From assembly GCA_021307315.1 (NCBI GenBank), contig JAJSPD010000047.1:124001-188000 (forward strand): a DNA stretch of 64,000 bases, in the 5' to 3' direction. Source of the DNA: Bisporella sp. PMI_857 (lineage: Eukaryota; Ascomycota; Leotiomycetes; Helotiales; Helotiaceae). Under the pieces are notes generated by a model. It ran no database searches and was not told the origin of the DNA. It saw only the letters and a program-made list of their open reading frames with translations. Position 1 is the first letter of the stretch; each line of letters opens with the position of its first letter. The position numbers were made by a program, and so were the translations under genes. This document shows, one piece after another, positions 1-12,322 of the stretch.

Positions 1-277
1 AATTAGCGAGCGAGTTGAGCAAAAACATCTCGAATATCTTGGACACGGAGTCCGTAGAATGCTTGATTATGATGCTCTTAGCGGTAGCGCCATCTTCGGT
101 ACGAATTGGCTGAGCCAGGATGCCACGATAAACAAAGTTACCTAGCCTGCAGCTTAGCGGCGGCGACAGCGAAGAGCAAGCATATGGAGTCCGTGATAGC
201 TGCTGCAAGAGCTGCGTGGGAATGGCGTCTTCTTCTGCTGGCTTGGGTGGCACCATGGTATCGAGAGCTGGATCCAT
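1..277 (-). CDS. APH/choline-kinase-like phosphotransferase, 5' part only
   Basis: An open minus-strand frame starts at ATG 277 (or the in-frame ATG at 256) and runs off the left edge, so only about 92 N-terminal residues are visible. The segment GNFVYRGIL followed about 20 residues later by SIIIKHSTDS matches the start of aminoglycoside-phosphotransferase-like kinases in fungi: a glycine-rich strand, then the strand carrying the ATP-binding lysine in the I-K-H context. The catalytic loop (HGDxxxxN) would lie outside the window, so substrate and activity cannot be judged. The family includes fungal kinases acting on small molecules such as sugars and fructosamine-like substrates. No intron is needed in the visible part. 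The call rests on a short motif match and is tentative. Confidence 0.5.
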   Translation of the reverse strand, partial: MDPALDTMVPPKPAEEDAIPTQLLQQLSRTPYACSSLSPPLSCRLGNFVYRGILAQPIRTEDGATAKSIIIKHSTDSVSKIFEMFLLNSLAN

Positions 278-745
278 ATAGAGAAGAATTGCCGGACAGT
301 TGTGATGTGGAACCTGAATGGTAAGCGATATATAACTTCCAATTTGAGCATTAGATATGCCAAGACTTCAGGCGCCGCAACTTCTCTTCTTGGCATAACG
401 CCATCCGATCCACGAGTAAGATTTGGGGAGAAGAGTGTTGGACCAAGAGCTTAACTATAAATTGCAGATTGACGCGCCCATCCACGTGAATGGTGCACAA
501 CAGAGTGCTTCTGGATCACAAGCATTGTTAGTATCATAAGCCTAGAAATTTAACCTAATATGCGCTCTTTATCTTCACAAGATCATATATCTCAAAATCA
601 TGATTAGATTTTCAAATGGAGAATTCTCATGATCAATAATTAGGGAGTGCATTACAGATAAACGATTTTCTTACAGCGAATATTATACCCAGAAGGATCA
701 AATGTACAATAGCAACATCCAGAACTTCTCAGACCACATATCTGT
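278..745. other. Intergenic, no gene seen
   Basis: This is the shared region upstream of the phosphotransferase fragment and downstream of the membrane-protein gene. It is AT-rich, short frames here lack coding character, and no RNA gene or repeat was recognised. Confidence 0.5.
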
Positions 746-3602
746 TTATATACCTCTCTTGTAACCACTCGTTGGACTAGGGCTTGACGGTTGCGAAGGA
801 ACCCCAGAATACTGGTTGTGATACGGCGCGGGTGGTGACAACCCATACCCGGCCCCGATATCGCCCTGCGAGTCATCTCTCCCATGGTAGTGACGCTGCC
901 CTGCCATCAACACTTCCGCTTCGGTTGACCCATCCACCGAATGTGTGTATACATTCACATTTCGCTTCTCAGGCATTTCTATGTTTGTAGCTGAACCTGC
1001 TTGTGGGAAATCTCCTGAGAGAACGATCTGGTTTCTGCCTAATGTGGAGCCCCATTCCCGAGTCCCCATGGTGAGGCCGCCAGGCCCCGGGAAGAGGAAT
1101 GTGGTGTAAATGCGCCCTGGTGAGATATGGCGCATGTGTAACTTCATTCTCCTAATTCCAACTCCACGGAAGCATGTTGTTACCATCGCCCCCAAGCTTA
1201 TAATAGCCAACAAAAGTCCAGCGAGCATTGCTGGGATGCCATACATATAGTGAAAACGGATTCGCAACCTTGTTGGCGTTAGAGGTAGTGCCATCACATT
1301 GCTTTGCGCCGTGTTCCCAGGTCCAAGAACGCCTTTGGTGCCGACGACCGCAGAAGCCGCCCAGTCTGTCCAGATTAAATTTGGGATCAGAGCTGCAGTG
1401 TCTGCGGATTTAGTGAGGTTCTGCCACCGAACCCACATTGCCATACTTGATGCACCCGAATAGTCTTGGTCGCCGTTGGCATCACTGCAGGTCGAGGTAA
1501 GGGAGAGCTTGGAGTCAGAGCTACCTACGCAGTATGAGTGCACAAGAGCTTCGCTGACAAAGTGGCTGGCAGGAAGGTTCTGGGTATCGAAGCCTAGATT
1601 CGAGCCTAGACCGTCTGGATCTATGAACCCGGGCAAGTAGAGCTCAGGTTGGCGGAAAGTCGAGATGTTTGGTTTGTTCTCGTAGCTGCGAAAACAAATG
1701 TCAGTCATTGTCATTAATGTACAGCTTGAGGCATGAGAGCATACGCAGACGAAAGTAGTCCCCAGATTAAATTTATTCCTCCAATACGAAACTTGTTACC
1801 CGTATTTTCGATCCCCCATAGTGGCATTGAACTCTCATCTTTGTATTCTTTCTCCTTTATGCTGGTCACGTGAAGGTCTTTAAGAGAGTTATCAGTGCCA
1901 TTATAGTTGAAGGACACCGTTTTGATGTTGGCTTTGACGGCACTAGAACAAGTGAACAGCTTTTGAGTCCAGACGCTGCCTTTGTCAAACACAAGGCTGG
2001 AACCTGGACTTACCCGCTGAGGGACGCCAGCCATCAAGCCACATGTGTTCACAATATTAGAGCTGTTGGCGAAATCAAAACTACCTGCACCTGTGCAAAG
2101 CAATTCTGTATTCAAGTTAGAACAGAAACATTGCGAAAAAACGCCTAACTTACTGATCGTTGTGAAGTTAGAGCGGCTGATAAAAAAAGGATTCACATCC
2201 GTGATGGGATCAGAAGAGTTTATGGCCGTACCGCCGCCGGAACTAGTACTATCCAGATACCCCCCAAATTCATCCGAAAGTGTTAGAGCATCAAATCCGC
2301 TTGTTGAATATTTTGAGTTCATAGTAAGTGGGAACGTTTTATTGATCTCTGATTTAAGATACGAGAACGCGTGTGTATCTGTTTCCTCGATATATGGATT
2401 CGTGATATTGAACCATAGCATAGTGTAAACATTCTGTAGCCATGCTGCCTTATAAGCTCGGTTGTATAACTCAGGATCTTTCTGCGTGTCTGGAAACCAA
2501 AGTCTGGGGTATGTTTTATTGATATTAACGAAGCCTCCTCGATCAGTTAGGACCACATCTCTGATTGTGCTCTCATTGATGGCACTAACGGTAAAGTCGA
2601 TGGTGAGATTCGTATCGACGCAAACAGTCTCTGGTTCAACAAAAAGTAAATCTTCTTCCCAGGTTACACCATGTCGAAAGCCTGGGGGAACCGTGTGATT
2701 TCGAAATCCAATGCCCCCAGTCTTGGCATTTACTACGAGGCCTTCGACTGTCTCAAGATTGTCGTTCATTATAAGCGTCTGAATAGAGCGATATGAGCCC
2801 ACAAGATAATCGGTGCCGTTATTGAAGAATTCTTTACTTCTTGTCAAATAGCGCCGCCACTGGATGTCAAAAAAGTTGGAGACCGTGGTAGGCTGGGCTG
2901 ATCCACTGGAGTAAACATCTATCAGACCATTGGGTATACCTCGTTCGTAACCATACGGATATTCATATTGCACTATGGAATCATTTCCAGGATCGATAAT
3001 GGTAGCGATCGTATGAGTCCAGGGGCATGGTAAGTACGGGGCAACAAGTATCCCAAGATCTTGAAGACAGACTCGATTGAATGTAAAGTTGCTTCTAGGA
3101 GGAGTTCCATAGCCCCATGATGAGCTGTCGCTAAGATATTTGAATGGTGTCTCGACATTTTTATCGGGGACTAGTGTCTCGTACAGTCCTAAAGGAGTCA
3201 CAACTCCTGCAACTGCGATTAAAAGACCCGACAGGCCGATCAGCTTGGTCAAGAAAAGGACATCCTTTCGAACACCACGGTGTAGGACCGCATCGCTTTG
3301 AAGAATATCGGGCCAATGGGATTTGTACAGCGCTCTTGCGGCAACCGTCCTGACAATAATTAGTAAAGTATGAGGCTACACAAGGACAACAAACCAGGTG
3401 GACGCGGACGCAGTATCTTGAAGAAGTGCTGATACAATAAAAGTGATTGTATTAGGAGCCCATATACGTGCTTGGTTAAGTTAGCACAGCATCAACCGTA
3501 TATAGATCATCCTCAAGCATAGATGTTGCAATTAAAAGGCTCACCAAGAAAGACTCCTGCAGCTATGATACCAGCAACGTAACCAACGGTTAACTCAACC
3601 AT
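746..3602 (-). CDS. Large multi-pass surface membrane protein of unknown function
   Basis: Four exons join in frame: 3602-3545, 3470-3380, 3349-1745 and 1685-746, giving about 897 residues. The N terminus (MVELTVGYVAGIIAAGVFL) is hydrophobic. A second hydrophobic stretch lies near residues 60-75 (LIGLSGLLIAVAGVVTPLGL). It is followed by a long region of about 500 residues rich in N-x-S/T sites, which looks extracellular and glycosylated. A strong membrane segment then follows (IPAMLAGLLLAIISLGAMV), and the tail is cytosolic and rich in Ser, Pro and Gly. This layout occurs in many hypothetical proteins of Leotiomycetes and Sordariomycetes. I know no assigned function. A surface sensor or cell-wall-associated role is only inference. 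All joins use GT-AG sites and the phases match. Confidence 0.75.
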
Positions 3603-4583
3603 GATTTTAGTTGCGAAAACAGGTTAGAAGTACTTCGAAGGTGAAGTTGTGCGTGCAGGAAACGAACATTCGACCTAGACCCAACAAGAGAGCGAAAGAA
3701 GGAAAATGAGAGTCTCAAGTATCGTCGAAGAAAATCATGTACCTCTCTAGTTGGTTGACCAGTAATCCATTTCATACTGTTCTCATAATTGCCTCACCCC
3801 TGCAGAATTATATGAGCTATACCATTATGGACTTTCTCCTAGAACGGCAGTTTATTTCACCGTTTCTTATGGCCGCTTTGACCCAATAAAATTTACTTGT
3901 CACATTTGTAGGCGGAGAAGTAGAAGCTTTCCCAATTTGGCGGGCAATAATCACGCCGACCTTGACCAGGACTCTTCCCAGTCGCTTCAGCCCTTCGCTT
4001 ATTTAGAGATTGGTCTCGTTGAAGCGAGGCTGAAAATGCCCATTGCCATTGGTTTGAGAGGCGAAAGGGTGTTGGTTAGTGATGCCTCTTGCACCCACTA
4101 CGAGCCTAGCCACTTGGCGGCCCCCCCCCTAAATAGAACAAAGCAAACCTTCTTGTTACTTGAAATTAAGCATTACAAAATGGCTGTCTTGAGGGCGATC
4201 TTTCATCGAATTGTTAATCATAGACGATATCTTGGCTTGATTTCCTAACGTTTAGCTGAAGCTATCTTGAAATTGTGGCGGCAATCTCTCCACATCTAGT
4301 TTGATCTCAAGCCGTCTTCTGTTACTGATGTAACCCTAACCATGTCTTTTTCTCTCAACTCATCATGGGATGCTCCAGCCATACACCACTATTACATAGT
4401 AATTTTGCCGTCATTAATGTGAGTACTAGATCTGCAAGAAGATATAAAAAGAGCAACTATAATGGGTAAGAAAGTCTCTAAGTGTGAGGTTATCTTAAAC
4501 CCCATCTTCAGTCTGTCTCTTCCAAAAGCTCGACTCCTACCACACTCTCTTGGTATTGTCATTTTTCATTTTGGAGTTTCACA
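3603..4583. other. Divergent intergenic region with promoter elements
   Basis: This region separates the membrane-protein gene from the GPI-protein gene, which are transcribed away from each other. A TATA-like stretch (GATATAAAAAG, about 4440-4450) lies 135 bp upstream of the GPI-protein start, followed by a pyrimidine-rich stretch up to the ATG. No other gene was supported. Confidence 0.4.
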
Positions 4584-5454
4584 ATGTATATCTCCAACAT
4601 ATGTTTGATTGCTCTTTTGTCTTTCGTCGCCCCGCATGTCGCAGCGGATCCCCAGGAATCTGAAGAATTAGCGAAACGTTTTGGTATCTTCGGACGAAAA
4701 GAAGACCTGTCTTTCTGCTTTGGCCGTAATTCCATCTGCGAGACCTCAAATAACCTCTATACACAATGTAAAAGGTTCCAGGATGATTACGACAATCTGA
4801 AACCTTGGTACGAGTGTCTTTGTGGGAATGGATATGTCTCGGTGGATGAGGCGTAAGCTTAGAATTTGAGTCTAACTATGAAGCGACACTGATTAATTCT
4901 AGTTGCGATTGGTGTCAAGAGGTATACCAGTTGGGCGGATCTTCATATAATATGCGCGATGACTGCGTCGAAAACGGAGCGTCGATCGCTGCAATCCCAA
5001 CAGCAATATTAGCTCAACAATCATCTTACAATGCAACATATACTGGAAGTAAGTGAATGCAGAACAAAAGCAAGTCCTAGAGCGAGAATTGATGCTTACT
5101 GGTTCTGCAGTAATTTCTGGGGCAGGTAGTGCACCCACTGGTTCTGCCTCCGTAACGATCACCCGTGCCGACAGCTCTACGACAAAGGCATCAGCAACCT
5201 CGGGACCAAAGTCTACAAATGCGCCATCAAGTTCCACATCAGGATCTGGAAGTCGAGCGACGGCGGCATTGACTATAAATGGCGGCGGAGACTTCCCATT
5301 TTCAACTATCACGGACTCAGTTGCCACGTCATCGAGCACGGTACGTGCTGGCGCTGCTAACACTGGTGAAGCTCCAGGATCAAACCTGGGGTTGGCAGGG
5401 CTGTACTCTATTGTAGCATTTGGATTTGGATTGGTTATTCTGTTCCTTATGTGA
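4584..5454 (+). CDS. Secreted cysteine-rich GPI-anchored protein
   Basis: Exons 4584-4852, 4903-5048 and 5111-5454 join in frame to give about 252 residues. Residues 1-21 form a signal peptide (MYISNICLIALLSFVAPHVAA). The mature N-terminal half carries a set of cysteines (SFCFGRNSICET, ECLCGNGY, ACDWCQ, DDC) that could form disulphides. A Ser/Thr-rich linker follows. The protein ends with a hydrophobic tail (GLYSIVAFGFGLVILFLM) with no charged residues after it, as in GPI-anchored fungal wall and membrane proteins. It has a CFEM-like style, but the eight-cysteine CFEM spacing is not clearly present. It is probably located at the cell surface. The function is unknown, and effector or wall-structural roles are both possible. 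Confidence 0.8.
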
Positions 5455-6505
5455 TATATATATTGTCTCAGTAATCAATGATACGTAGGTCGGTAGCGTC
5501 ATTCTGCAGGACTGGCGGTCTGCGACTTGAATTGAAGACAGGCGAACTGTTAAATGAGAGGCTAAAGGGAGCTCTTGCGAGACGCCTAAGAGGAGAAACT
5601 AGCCATGATTGGAAATTACAGTTTAGAAAGGCACACATAGTATCGCCCGATAAACGCTATACTTAAGGTGCTAGAGCGAATTTTAGTAATTTAGGGAAGC
5701 AAATATTAATGAATTTAGCTCAAATAAAGATTCTTAATAATACAAAGCATTTTGAACAAGAACATTTGTAGTCTAGTCTAGAAGCTTTTCTAATCGGTGA
5801 GAACTTGCTAGGTATAGAGGCACAAAAGTACACGCTACGGCTCACGTTTTCTGTATCAATAGTCTGGAAGTTATAAGAGTCTAAGAAGAAAGTGGCTAAA
5901 TCGTAATTGTTTCATGTACTATCTTGCAAGGTTCGTGAAATCAGTAGATTAAAGTGAAATATTAGCACAGCCTACCCTAACATTTACGGAACAACAATTC
6001 AAAAATACAAAATTTATAGCTTGATGCATTAGCTAATAAGCTAAAATCGCACATAAATCTTAGAATCAAAGAATTCGTGCAAATAAACAAGGGTAAAATG
6101 CTAATAAAAAGATTTGTTCCTTTTGCTATCTATGAAGTAGTGTGTACTAATTTTACCAAATTAGCCCCCTTTTCGCCAATCTATTAAAGGCCATTATTGA
6201 CAAAATAGTCATGTAAAGTATAGATTATCGCTTATTCTTATCTTATAGTTTAATAACTCTAGGCTATTGCATTTACTGGCTTAGACGATCTATGCATGGT
6301 TATATACTGAGCTCTTGGAAGCATTGAAGTAAGTGGTTATAGGTGAGCAATCAAGAGAAGACAAAAACATAAACAATTTTGCGCATGACACAAAAAATTT
6401 AAAAGATAGAACTCTAGAGAAGGCCTCAAATTATACTAAATAATATGCCTCGCCTAGTGTGTCGAGTGTGTACAAGTGCCTGATGCATTTAACGCAGCCG
6501 TTATA
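5455..6505. other. AT-rich intergenic region, no gene seen
   Basis: About 1 kb lies between convergent genes. Base composition falls to markedly AT-rich from roughly 5680 to 6480, with no long frame, tRNA or recognisable repeat. Transposon relics eroded by mutation could look like this, but nothing supports a specific claim. Confidence 0.4.
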
Positions 6506-7378
6506 TTATATCCAATAGATGCCGGACATAGGCTGCTCGTGCATTAATTTCTTCATCAAGTCTGTCATCCTACCATCCTTGTCCATCAGCTGTGCGGCGG
6601 GACTGACAAAATCATCTGCAACCTCTTTCATGCATCCAAAGAATGAATATTCAAAGATCCATGGGCACTCATCCATCCAATTCGCTAGTTGAGCAGTGAA
6701 GGCAAAAACATCTTTCTTATCCCGCGAGTTTGACGCTATCTCGGAAACAACCACTGGGAAATCCGGGTACTTATTATGCCTAATCATATTAGTTGCAATA
6801 TTGAACTAATACGAAGAAGGCTTACATCTTCTTAATATATGAGATAGCGGCTGTCCCATCAGGACCATAATAGTGCAACGAAAGATAATCTGGAGGCTCT
6901 CCAGCATTCTTTACCATTTCCATAAAGTCTTCTAACCATTTCTGAAAACCTCAATATCATTGGTGACCTCCTGGTAATACAGACATAACTGGGTTTCACT
7001 AACCTCTCCGATGGTGTCACTTGCACAACCAGGTCCGATGATTTTCTTTCCATTTTCTTTCCTTAGTGGGACCACTTTCTCATTCCATATTTCAGCTGCC
7101 TTCTCTGGGGATATACCAGCCCTCTCAGGTTCATTGAAGTAATGTACAATGGTATGATCGCTGTTCGATATCATGTTCCATTCATCGGGATTGGTGATTT
7201 GTATAATGCTACGAATTGTCGGCCGAAATGGCAGTCGACGTTTAAGTTCTGGTGGTTCCCAGGCATTCCAATTTGAACAGGACGACAGACCATCAAAATT
7301 AATACTTTCAATAGAATCTGGATTGTGTGCTGTATTTGTCCAATCCCATAAAAGAGCACGTTTCCGGATCGATACCAT
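6506..7378 (-). CDS. GH128 glycoside hydrolase (Asl1-like glucanase)
   Basis: Exons 7378-7004, 6941-6826 and 6779-6506 join in frame to about 255 residues. An upstream in-frame ATG at 7426 would add 16 residues, but the sequence before MVSIRKRALLWDWTN looks non-coding. The signature of the Asl1/GH128 catalytic core is clear: KRALLWDWTNT at the N terminus, the acid/base region HYFNEPE, the strand LSLHYYG, and the nucleophile strand VVVSEIA. The last part (FEYSFFGCMKEV) is also typical of the family. GH128 enzymes cleave beta-1,3-glucan. No signal peptide is present in either start version, which is unusual for a wall-acting glucanase and suggests intracellular action or unconventional export. 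Confidence 0.85.
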
Positions 7379-7683
7379 GCTGAATGTTTGCCAGTAAATA
7401 GTCTTCAATAGCATAATATATTGCAAGCATGCAATTTACAAAATCCAATTTCTACCTTACAGAGTTTCTACGACCGATTTCTAAAGATGTTGTTTTTGTC
7501 TATTTTCAGGGATGCTGACACGAGTATGTAGGGGATGATCCCGAGCGCCTATTCGCGCCCGCCGCCGAGGTGACGTTGCTCCCGTCGCCTCAACCATAAT
7601 TTTTTCCCACGAACCATATAGTCACGGCAACTTGAGCGCCAATGCTCTCGACCGCTCCTCACACCTGAGTGCGAGCTAAAGCG

Positions 7684-9198
7684 ATGCCTTCTAATGCGGA
7701 TACTCAGGATGTCATTGTGGTGGACGGACTTTCACGCCTTGGTAGGAATAATGGGATGAATACCGATTCCGCACACAACAGCAGCTCAGAGCCTGATCAC
7801 GATGGCGATGGAAATACTAGCGCATCAATAGACCGAAGGAGGAGCCGACGTGGCCCAAAGACAACCGGTGATCAGCTAGAGGCCTTGCGCGCAATGCCAG
7901 AGCTTCGGCCCATGCCTTGGAAAGAGGGCAAGGAGCTCAGCCCTAAGGACTCGATCTTCGCTGAGAGGGTACAGACAAGAGGCGCATGCCTCCTGGCAAC
8001 GAGAGGAGAAGTTCGAAATCCCCCATGCTCTCATTGTGCGAAAGACGTGGGGAGGTTCTCACTATGTGTTGCTTCGGAGGATTGGTTCAATGGGGCTTGT
8101 GCAACCTGCCAATTAGCTACTCGCAGTCACCTGTGTGATTTTAGAAAGCCCGAGACACTGCGTAGGTATTTCCATTTAAGCAGAAATTAGATTCATAAAA
8201 TATTTCTAACGTTGAAAGCAGGAGTCAAGGTTGAAGGGCGGTCGAGGAGACAAGATTCTAAGAGCCTACACTCGATTACTCGAAGCACAAGCGATACAAA
8301 AGATACAGATACAAATGGGGAGCAAAATCTAGGAGATTCAAGTGAAGAGAAATCGAAATCAAGAATCGCAAGATCAGAAAGGGCTCATGAGCAAGCTTCC
8401 GAGACTTCCGCTCTCGACTCGCCTGATAACAGGAAGCGCAAACGCAAAAGTGAAAAGCTTGAGCAGCCTGAGTCTCCGAAGGAAACACTTCAGCCAACAC
8501 ATGTATGGAAACCATATACATCTCCATACTTGCCTCCAGAGCCAGCAAACAGTGCTCCTGATCCTCGAAGCGCATACCGAACGCCGCTTCCTAGCATATC
8601 AACCACCTATTCTTCACCATATACGCTACCTTCTCAGTCCACACCCTCTTCACGTCCACCTGAACAGCCAGTTCGTCTGAATTATGTATATCAAAAGGAA
8701 GAATTACACAATGGGAATAGATACCAACGCATAGCACAAGCACCACCACCAAGACCTTCACCTTTGCAAAGCAATCATTCCCAGTCATTTTATCCTTCGA
8801 ATGGCGGAACTTCTATAGCTGTGAGCAATACTAGAGATAGAGATGCAACAGAGTCTTTATCTCCCAGCACTCAATTACTCCAGCCGCGACATAATATGTC
8901 CGACCAGCCGCAGATACCGCCAAAGATTACAATTCCAAGCGCAAATTCATCCACTCATCCTAATACAACACCTCATCCTACCTCGCATCCCTCAAACTTT
9001 CCAGAAACTCCCTTAATTGATACATTGACCAGAAAGAAACGACAACAGATATACAGCATAATTGGAGGTTTACAAAGTGGTATCCGGAGCTGTCACCAAC
9101 AGGCGCAAAACATGCAGCGACAATTAAATTCACTTCAAGCCGCATTGGGTATTGATGTTGAGGATGAAGACAACATTGCGGCAGTGGAAAAAGCTTGA
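7684..9198 (+). CDS. DUF3716-type cysteine-cluster protein
   Basis: Two exons, 7684-8161 and 8222-9198, give about 484 residues. The donor is CTGC|GTAGGT; the alternative donor 4 bp downstream would create a stop. The start was set at the first true ATG, because upstream codons in frame are non-ATG. Around residues 100-157 lies a cysteine pattern (NPPCSHCAKDVGRFSLCV, then GACATCQLATRSHLCDF) that matches DUF3716. This domain is common in filamentous fungi, and its function is not known. The rest is low-complexity: a basic Arg/Lys segment, then a Pro/Ser/His-rich stretch. The C-terminal segment (IIGGLQSGIRSCHQQAQNMQ and on) could form a short coiled coil. A nuclear role is plausible but only inferred. 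Confidence 0.8.
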
Positions 9199-10446
9199 GT
9201 TTACACATGTATTTATGAAAAGGCGTACTTGCACTTAGCGGGATATGGAGGCGTTGCGTTGCACTTCGGGCGATAGGAAGGCGTTGTCAGATTGGGATAG
9301 GTATCTAGGAAAGGCTAGCTTGAGTACAATATTGAACCATGTTGAGCGATGGAATACACAAATATAGTTCTTAATTTCAGCATTCGCGTAAACGAGAAAA
9401 GACCTTATTCTATCACACATGCGATATTGTTAGTCTATGTATGCGCATCACACGGCAGCTTGTCAATCATTATGCGACCTTATATGCACTTTCCATTGTA
9501 TGGAGCTTTCCATGATTCCATGAAATGGTTTATTGGTAACCCCTCATTCAGTGCTTTAACGTCTAATTTAACTAGTACTCAGTACCTAGCCGCAATCACC
9601 GATTGCAATTCTCACATTTAGGAAAATATTTCGACAATAACTTGATATATACGCAGGCTATAAATTGGTCGTTTCTCCCCAACTTGGTGCGTATGCTTTT
9701 CAATTGAGGCATCCAAGCAGAGTGTAGTATCGCCCTGTTTAAGAAGACTCACCGAATCACTCTGCATCACCTGCGTCGTCGAAAGGACCAATCATGCGAC
9801 ATCTCCGCCATACCCATGACCTGAATTTCTGTGATGCGATTGCTATAGATCGATAAATATATGATATGGAACAGTTGATTGGCTAGCCTTACCATTCAGG
9901 GCAGTGCAATTGTTGGTTCCTGCGCGCAGCCTCCACCACCCCAGGCACCAAAACATGGGAGAAATTTTCTCGTCACACCACACTCTCTTCAAGATACCGA
10001 TATAAACCGCCCAATTAAAGTATTTCTCGGCTCGATTATTCTATTTTATGGGGAAAATGCGACAGAACAATCGTCAGGTTTTGCTGGGCTCCAATCAGCT
10101 GGTGGAATTGGAAGTTGGGGGCGTTGCAAGAGCTAACGAGAACCGGTGCTGATGTGAGAGCTGAGGCAAAAGGTTCCCCACGAGCACATCCAATTGAGCC
10201 GAGGAGAGGGTCTATGACGATGGTACTGAGCCAGCTGCCCGAATATGGGCGCGCGGAATGCCTGACGAAAGAAGGCACCGCCGAGTTGGTTGCACGAGTA
10301 TAAGGGCTTTCAGTCCCTCCAGCTCCGAGTCTTCAGGTCGAGCTTCCCTCTAACCATATATCATAAGAATATTCTAAGAATTTGCGTTATACCAAGCGCT
10401 ACAGAAGATCGATCTTCAAATTTCTGTTTAAATTCTGGGTTTCAAA
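9199..10446. other. Intergenic, no gene supported
   Basis: Several short frames are open here but have no splice-consistent extension, no family motif and no coding-like codon choice. Nothing else was recognised. Confidence 0.4.
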
Positions 10447-11508
10447 ATGCTCTTCAGCGAATACGTGCCAGCCGCGTTGGCAGCAGTGTCGACCTTCACT
10501 CAGAATATACTAGGCAGGCCCTCGCCAGTCACGGAGAACTGGCCTGGGAAAATAGACTATTACCAGCGCAATCTGAAGACCATCAGTGAGATCTACAACC
10601 TGACCGTCTATCCAAGTAAGTACAGCCCTTCATCAAAGAGAAAAGACGACTAACCACGTTAGATAACCTTGCAATTATCGTCAATGGCTCCAGAGCAGTT
10701 CCTGCAGGGCTTTTCTCTCAAAATGCATCCGGTCGTGTATCGCCTTTAGGGAATTTCACTGGCTTCGAGGACAGCATCGAATATTTCTTTGCTTTGGCCC
10801 TTGTACCTCAACCCCCCTCATTCAGCGTCTTTTCCAAAGCCAGCGTTATCGAATTCAGCAGCGGGTGTCCAGAAATTGCCGCCTCTGTTGCATACCTTGA
10901 GACTCGGGTCTTCAATCCTGGAGCGCCAAATCATAATCAGTACCTCAGTACATTGAAGCAAGTCGCCTTCTGGCGATTCGATAAAAAAGGCGCCGTGCTA
11001 GCATATGACGCCTGGATCCCGAACCTTGGTGATTGGAACTTCCTTGCGCTAGGACAGAAGAATATCACGAATCCTTATGTTCAAAGTGCCATTATTGGAG
11101 GAATCTGTCCACTTGTGCAGCAGCGTTGCAAGGGCAAAGATCAACAATATGCTGAGTAAGTCACCTCTTGCTTCCGTTTGTTCGGTACTAATTCTAAATA
11201 GTGTTGCCGAATGCGTGGCTTCATGGAGCTCAAAGCCATTCGGTGATTATGATGACCCATGGTCCGACAGCGTGGTGTGCAGAACGATCCACGTCATCTT
11301 GGCAGGTGTCAGACCTGATGTGCACTGCATGCACATTGGAGCAGATGGAGGCGGAAAGTGCGTTGACTGGCCATATAACAAAGGCTATTTCGATGACGAG
11401 GAGCTGTTTGGCAAGCCAAGTGGCCAGACGTTCATCTGCCCAAAGAAAGAGCATTGTCATTGGCCTTGGGAGGAAAATGAGGAGAGGGTCAGAATAGAGC
11501 TTGAATAG
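10447..11508 (+). CDS. Hypothetical fungal protein, possibly secreted
   Basis: Exons 10447-10615, 10663-11155 and 11202-11508 join in frame to give about 322 residues. The two introns are 47 and 46 bp with consensus GTAAGT donors. The N terminus (MLFSEYVPAALAAVSTFTQ) is mildly hydrophobic and might be a weak signal peptide. The middle (residues ~25-155) alternates helices and strands and contains N-glycosylation sites. Its style recalls SnoaL/NTF2-like folds of fungal unknowns, but I cannot confirm that. The C-terminal part is rich in Cys and Trp (GGKCVDWPYNKGYF, CPKKEHCHWPWEENEE), perhaps a disulphide-bonded or metal-binding tail. I do not recognise the family. Confidence 0.7.
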
Positions 11509-12322
11509 AGAAGGTGATCAAGGAAATATCAGTATGGAATTGTAGGAGTATTGGGTAGACCATATGGCTGGGTTTTTGGTTTTTTTTTTCCGGGGATGTT
11601 TGGGAAGTTATAGATGTACCATTTCATGTTGAAGAAGAATATACATTCATGTTCTATCAACTAGACTATTCGTAGTGGCTCAAACATTATACTTGAAAGC
11701 TTTCCAGAGGCGCCCAAACGAGGATATAAACAGGTGTTTCAAATTGCTATTTGATTAGCCTCTCCTTCGACAGGCTTTTCCTCTCTCTCGCCATCCTCCA
11801 GTCCATTCATAACCCCGTTTTTGGTGAAGGAGACAAGTTTGGAAGATTGAATTATCTGCGAGCGTCACTGAATAATCCAAGTTCCACTTATTAACACCGA
11901 AATGAAGAAGAGGATCTGTTTGTGTTCCTTATGTAGCCCAAACTCGATATGCCTTCTCGCTAAATGTTCTGCCGATTTTGGCCCTAAAATTGATTGGTTT
12001 GAGTACCAAGCACATCCCTTCCGACCAGGCATCGGCTATCGGCGTGAGTCACGTTACGACATTGAGGCGGTGCATTTTGCTTCTTCTTAAGCTTAAGTTC
12101 AATATTGTAAGATGAATTCATATATAGCGGGAGCAGTCTTATTCCTAGATTTTCGGATATCGAAAGTGTAGCAACATTTCCTTCTCGACGAAGCACTTGT
12201 CTCAGTTCATAGACAGAAAGGCATGATACTCCTCGATATATACTTCATGTTGAGAATATGTCTAACAAATCCTGCTAGATTTTATTTACCAGACTCAAGT
12301 AATCCGAATAGAGATTAAGCCA
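11509..12322. other. Intergenic, no gene seen
   Basis: This holds the 3' flank of the preceding gene and the upstream region of the RNA-repair gene. A run of 11 T lies at 11579-11589. No supported gene or repeat. Confidence 0.4.

Noticed and set aside
5680..6480. Possible RIP-mutated transposon remnant
   Set aside because: The stretch is AT-rich, but no transposase, terminal repeat or duplicated copy could be identified by eye.
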